DNA from: Pipra filicauda
Lineage: Eukaryota > Chordata > Aves > Passeriformes > Pipridae
Direction of reading: 5' to 3'
Length of the DNA stretch: 64,000 nucleotides
Assembly: GCF_003945595.2 (NCBI RefSeq)
Contig: NW_024104765.1
Coordinates: 1,178,001-1,242,000, forward strand
A model generated the notes under the pieces. It did not search any database. It saw nothing but the letters and a program-made list of their open reading frames with translations, and had not been told where the DNA came from. Both the position numbers and the translations under genes were made by a program. Positions 58,215 through 64,000 of the stretch are shown one piece after another (position 1 is the first letter of the stretch; each line of letters starts with the position of its first letter).

Positions 58215-61200
58215 AAGGACATGTTGTCTGCTACTGGATAGCTTTTGTTCACAGGGAAAACACTGAGAGGGGTAGAAAGTGTCTTGCTGGTAGGTGGAAC
58301 AGTTGTTTAAATTAACTTAGAATGTCCTACCAATGTTAAAGGAGCAATGTACTGGGGATATCAGTAAATCTGTCTGTTCAAAGATGGAAAAACATAACCA
58401 TACCTAAATTCTTATGCAGTGTTTGTTAGGCATGGACCAGATCCTCTAGTAGGACTGAGGTTTATTCTGAGGAGAATGTTATTTACTTGCTTTCAACGTG
58501 GTATGTCTGGCTGGGCAGCTGGTTTTATAACAACTTATTTTGGCAGGCTCAAGTTCCAAGTGTTGTGTAATCTTCATTCTCTAGATACTTGGAAAACAGT
58601 GTTTCTGGAGATCTGTGATTACATATAAGATCTTCAGTTGCATCGCAGACCACAAGACATGGTGTAATGACACTCATTCAGACCTTCATAATAATTTCTG
58701 AGCAGAAAACACTTGTTGAATACACTGCATGTACCAAAACTAGAGTTGGTTGGCTATATAAAGTATTTAGATACCTGGTATGTTGATGATGTGTGCCTGT
58801 TTGTCAGTGAGGACCTATTAGTCTGCAAGAGGGAATAGGAATTCTGTAAGAATAATGTCATTGCTTCTCTCCTTGTTTTTTTGTTTGAAAATAAACTAAT
58901 AAAATTCAAAAGGGGCTTTGTGATAGTACTCAGGAAAGTTTTCGCTTTCCCCTGCTCCTTAGTACTTACCCAGACAATGCTATCAACCTCATGTAGGAGA
59001 CTGGCCTTGAACACTAGAAATGAAATGATCAGTAAATGATGGGTAAAAATAAAGTGATCAACCTCCTAATCATCCAGGTGCTTTCTTAAAGCTTTTTGCA
59101 GAGCTGTTTTCTTTTTTTGGGAACAGAAATTGTCTGGACTAATGGGGCTCCAATGTTGGCTGCTACAATGTAGTTGCAATGCCAGGCTTAGCATCCTGAC
59201 CTTGTCACAGGTGGCATGTTCTGGAGTTCAGATTATCAAATTTATGATGTTCTTTGACTAGATTAGATGAATGATATCTTAATCAGGTGCTTGTAGAGTG
59301 TGGTAATGAGCCATTGAGCCTCAAGCTGCATTTCTCCATCTGTCTTCAGCTTCACCTCTGCTTGACTTTGCCAGTGAGTCATTTTGTGATGTAAGAAAAA
59401 GATCTTGCTGCCCCTTACTCACTAAATCTGTATAACAGGTCTAACAGTGCTTATCAGTTTGGATGGGTGGCATAACGGCGACCATTTCTGAAGCACTTTT
59501 AGGTTCTTAAATTAATTTTACCATCTAGTCTCTTCTAAACTTTTTCTACTCCTCTTGCCTCTATTTGGTTTATCTCATGCTGCCATTCAGAAGATGGACT
59601 TGTGAATGCAGGTGTTTCAAAGTTAGGAAAAGTTGGAATAAACGTGTGAATTCCACGCCTAATTTTTGTGTAGCTTTCATATGCATCTGTGTTGGATGTT
59701 CTCCATATTCTGCTTCCTTTTACAGGTTTTGATGACATAACACAGTGATGCTTTGTATCAGAAGTGGTGCTAGTTTGGCCAGACAAGTATTTTTCTTGTT
59801 TTCTGGACAACCCCTTGAGATCCAGTTGCAGGTGTGCAGGTCTTGAGAGTGAAACAGGGAAGGATGCTGTTTGGTACCAGGATCATGAGTGTTATCAAAA
59901 AACGGTAATGAAATTAATAAATGTCAATTTAGAACACATTTTTGAGAGGTGTGTGATAAATGAAGCATTAGGGCTGCACAGGACTTTGAGGTTGAAAGAA
60001 ATGTAGCACATTACTACTAATAGTTAATCGAGTATATTGAAAGTGGTAGATGTCTTGTGAAAACAGTCCTGCTGTGGTAAATGAAGCCACATTGGATGGC
60101 CTTACCAATACAGTACATCAACTTGAATTCTTGCATTATCCAGTTGTGCAGGGTTGTCTTGATAGCCTCAGTGATGTACTTCTGATCGAATATCAAGTGC
60201 ATAGCTAGCTCATGATATGGTGCAGGACTGTAGATTGCTGGCTTGTTCCTCTACTGTTTTACTTTTGAACCTTTGTCAGTGATTCTGCCATGTGTGACAT
60301 GAAATTCTGGGTCCTTAGAATTGACAGGAAGACCTCTCTCAGTGCCAGCACTCGTGTCTTCCTGCCTGCTCCTCTGTGGCTCTCTCCTTCCCGCTCCTCA
60401 GATCTGCTGCTGGTCCTCCAAATCCTAGCTGCATCTCATCCAAGCCATGGCCATAGGGGAAGCTGGCTGTGATTGGGGATGGGATTTGGGCACATCTGTG
60501 GAAAGTGATAGATGGAAGCATCTGGTGTAGATGCCAGCCAGATGGAGTGTACTGGGGCTATGGGGTAGCTGGGGTGTGATGTGCTGAGCGTGGGCACCCT
60601 AGTGGGTTTGCCCTAATCCTGAGGAAAAATTTATCTGCCCCTATGCCAGAAAACCTAAGCTTTTTTTATCTTATGTTGTGATCAAAAGCATATTTGGAGC
60701 ACTCTTCAAATCATGAAGTTTTACCTCCTTCAAATCCTGGTTTTAAACAAGCTTCTTGTGACAGTCTATCCCTTACTTTCCCTTTCTCTCTTATGACTTG
60801 CCACCTTCCCCACTTAAACACCATCCATTTTTGTGAAGTGAGCCACTGAAGATAAAGGTTTTGTGTGCCTGTCCTGGCATGCTGTTGGACAAAAGCATTT
60901 TTGTTTGCATTATAGAAAATGCATTTGGATTTGATGAAAATTAATTCCTTAAGGGTGTTTATCTTCATTGTGTCTGCATTGCAGCGGGCTAATTTCCTTT
61001 TCCAGTTTGAGATGCAAATTGCTTTAAGTCAGTCAGGAATATTTTCTGTTGGTTTTAATAGCATCTGCAATGTGACATCTTAGCAAGACCTGTTGCTAGT
61101 CTATTTATATTGTGGCAATACACTTCTGAGTTAGAATTCCCTGAATTGTCTCAGATAGGTCAGTCACTGAGGAAAAGTGCCAGCTTTATAAAATTAAAAA

Positions 61201-64000
61201 GCACCGTGAGTGCATGATAATTATATATAAGTGCAATATTTAAATAACTTTTTAATAGTTATCACAGTGAATGATTTTAGGTATGTTTTACTTTTATTAA
61301 GAGTTTGATGTCTGGGTGTACAACAGTTGCAGAAACTGCAGCTGGTTCAGAGTCTTGGGCAGGATCTGATCTTTTCATCGTATCACTACTGTCTCAAATA
61401 ATTGCACAAATATTTGCAAGGCGTGCCCACTTCTTAAATCAATTAATTAGTATTTTGTAAAGCTTACATATGAGTAATTTTCCTTCATTTTCTTTCTGAC
61501 CACTTTTGTGATTAGACCATGTCTGGCTGAAGTCTTTTGAGAGGATTTAGGGATGGGGGCACGAGGGTTGTCTTTCTTCTGGCTGTGGAATTATCTGCCT
61601 GCCATCTGCAGTCTTTCATTGACATTATTGTTCTGGTTTAAATCCAGATTTTGAAAGTACAGCACTTTGTTATCGGTTTGTCTTTTCCAAACTTTACAGC
61701 GGCTCTTGCAGGTATGTTTTTTTCCACGGCTTCTGTGGAAAATCAGGCCATGCTCCTTCCATGTGCTCTTATTTGTATTTCTTTCTCTAAGTAAGAGTGT
61801 CATTGGTCTTAAGTCTTTACATTCTTTCTCTTTTGTTATGCTGTGATGTAACTTCAGCCTTTGGCTAGTCCCCAAGATCTAAAATTTGCATGTATGGAAG
61901 CACATGAAGTTCCTATAGATTTTTTCATGGTAACAAAATTGCAGAAGTATGTCTTCAGTGTTTAATCATTGAAGAGTGCCGGATGATGGAGTTGCCCACA
62001 GATATCACAGAAGATGCTGACCAACTTTTTTTCATGTCAGAGTCAGAAGATAGTTAGAATAAGTATAAATGTTATGCTTTAACTTGTATCATTTTATTAT
62101 TTGTGCAGTAAATAGGAATCTCTGCCCTAAAGACTTGGTAGCATGGAAAAAGCTCAGAGACAAGATGTAGTTGAAAATTGTTTTTCTTCCTGCCCCTGTG
62201 TTATGCTCCCTGCAATATCCACTTCTTTCACAGGTTTAGATTCTCTTAGACATGCTGAAATCCAGTCTCTGGACTTGTCAGTTTTATGTCAGATGCCTCC
62301 CCCCAAAAAGGGGTTGTAGAGGATCCAATGGTTCCAGCCCCTGAGCAGATATAACTTTGCTTTAGCATGGGAGATGGTACCCCAGTTTTGATGTGTGATG
62401 ACTTCTTCCAGAGGTGTGCTAGTTTCCTCCTGGAACAGCTGTTGAATGCCCTGCATTAGTGCAGCTAAGGTTTGTCTATTGATATGAATGGCAGACTCAG
62501 GTGTGGAGTAAGCTGAAGCATGAATTTGAAGTACAGTATTTTATTAATGAACAGTCAGCTACCAAGTTGGATTCTTTTCTTTCCCTCTAAGATTACACTT
62601 AATCAGTTTGGAGAAGCTAGGATTTAAGAAATCCTGACCTGGCATGCACTGGGTGAGGCTGTCATCCATTTCACTCTCTGGTGTCTTTGCAAGTGGAGAT
62701 GCTCCTGCAGATGAGTAGCTTAGTTACCAGCGTGCCTGATAAAGCAGAACTGAATTTGGGTGAATGAGGACACCTCAGTCAAGAGCGGGTATTGATGTTA
62801 GCTGTCTTAGTTTCTGCTAGCCTCAAAGTAAGCAACATCAAATCTAACTTATTTAAATTCTGTTAATGTAAAGAATGTTCAAAAACTTACCAAGTGACAT
62901 AGATGCCTTTGAGATCACTTGGAAAAACAGAGTGCCTAAAGTTAGCTGCTTCTCTGTGGGACCATCTTCACAAATCATAGTATTTCAGACAACCTGAAGG
63001 CAGGGAGAGTTGGGCATTTTTCACTGACTAGGGCAGGACTGTCCATCTGGGGAGATTTCTTTCAGTTTTTCCTGTGAGGTGGCCAGGAGCTGAACAGGTC
63101 ACATGCCTGCAGATATGTTGAGCCTGGTTTGGTGGCGTAGGTGAATGCTTTCATGTCAGCCTGGCTAATTCTCATCTCTGTTATGTTGGCTCCATTTAAT
63201 TTGCAGAGAAAAATGACATATATTCTCCTTAGTGCCTTTTACTCTTTTAGGGCATCCATATCAATAACTCTGTCAAGTTGAGGAGGGAACATGAGTGAAT
63301 GGGAAACAGACTGAGAAAACCAGAGAAGAAAGGCTATGGAAACCACAGCTTGAAAATTGCTTTATAATAAGAAGAGCTATTTCTTCTCACTTGCTTTAAG
63401 CCCAAAATATGATGGTTTACTATGGTGCCTTCTAGTAGTTCTCCAACCTGATTTTCCTCTACTTAATTATGTGTTACCTTTGGTTGTCTTATGTTCTCCT
63501 TCCTTGAAACTTTTCTAGTTTTGCTAAACCTTTTCCAAGAAGAGAGGACAGAGTGACAACTTCCAGGATGCAGTTGAACTTCTTAGATGGTTGAATAAAG
63601 GTGGGTTTGGTTCTGCAGTAATAATTTTTAGCACTGTCCCTGCTTTTTAACTGTGCTGATGCTTTAGTAAGAACAGTCCACTGTAGATCCAGGATCTCAT
63701 TTCTGAATCATCCCGAGCCCATCATTATGCATATGAAGTTGAGGTGTTTTTTCACACCACAAATATCAGTCTGTGTTTAAATGGTATTGAATTCTGCCAT
63801 TCATTTTAACAGTTGTTTTCCTTCCCTGTCCCCCTGTGATTCATTGGTGGCTATAATGAACTCAATATATTCTTAATGCAGATGGCCATGGAGCTGCTGG
63901 GCTTGTGTCCTTCCCCTGTGAAAACTGACCTTGAACCATTTATTTCCTGTATAACTGGTTCTCTGTTAGATGAGGACTTTTCCTGTTATCCTGTAGCTGC
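57721..64000 (+). other. Right flank, putative ANKRD6 intron 1
   Basis: AT-rich DNA with no recognised coding exon. The expected ANKRD6 first coding exon (ankyrin repeats) was looked for and is absent. A somewhat GC-richer block at about 60.3-60.65 kb has no recognised identity. No CR1 or LTR was recognised here. Confidence 0.5.

Noticed and set aside
63540..63600. Purine-rich segment followed by AAAG|GTGGGT as a possible 5' UTR exon of ANKRD6
   Set aside because: The acceptor side is weak and nothing in the segment is recognisable; it cannot be separated from chance.

Overview
The window is ordinary vertebrate nuclear DNA, most likely from a bird. The evidence is long AT-rich introns with GT-AG boundaries, three dense CpG islands, and several CR1-type LINE 3' fragments ending in the characteristic ATTCTRTGATTCT tail. 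There is also one solo LTR of a family I recognise from bird genomes. There is no bacterial operon structure, CRISPR array or phage content.

Two protein-coding genes could be rebuilt exon by exon, both on the minus strand, and a third is inferred. (1) UBE2J1, the tail-anchored ER ubiquitin-conjugating enzyme of ERAD, has its start codon at 24336 and coding exons 1-7 down to 3004. These give 230 residues; the last exon, with the membrane anchor and 3' UTR, lies beyond the left edge. (2) RRAGD, the Rag GTPase D of the amino-acid-sensing mTORC1 pathway, is complete: seven coding exons from 52747 to 35646 give 399 residues plus a stop. (3) A third CpG island at about 57.15-57.72 kb, with plus-strand G-skew and good donor sites, is where known synteny (UBE2J1-RRAGD-ANKRD6) places the promoter and non-coding first exon of ANKRD6. 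The remainder to 64 kb would then be its first intron. No ANKRD6 coding exon is visible.

Layout: 1-24.3 kb, UBE2J1 body with CR1 fragments and a solo LTR; 23.9-24.65 kb, UBE2J1 CpG island; 24.65-about 31.8 kb, intergenic; about 31.8-35.6 kb, probable RRAGD 3' UTR and flank; 35.6-52.75 kb, RRAGD body; 52.1-53.2 kb, RRAGD CpG island; 53.2-57.1 kb, inter-promoter DNA bracketed by two oppositely oriented CR1 copies; 57.15-64 kb, putative ANKRD6 5' end.

I found no undescribed multi-gene system. The observations most worth checking are: an unexplained long minus-strand reading frame at 57.2-58.2 kb whose AT-richer half looks coding-like; an exact unfolded-protein-response core motif in the UBE2J1 promoter; a near-CLEAR (TFEB-type) site in the RRAGD promoter; a short acidic peptide frame inside UBE2J1 intron 1; and a bird-divergent linker exon in UBE2J1.
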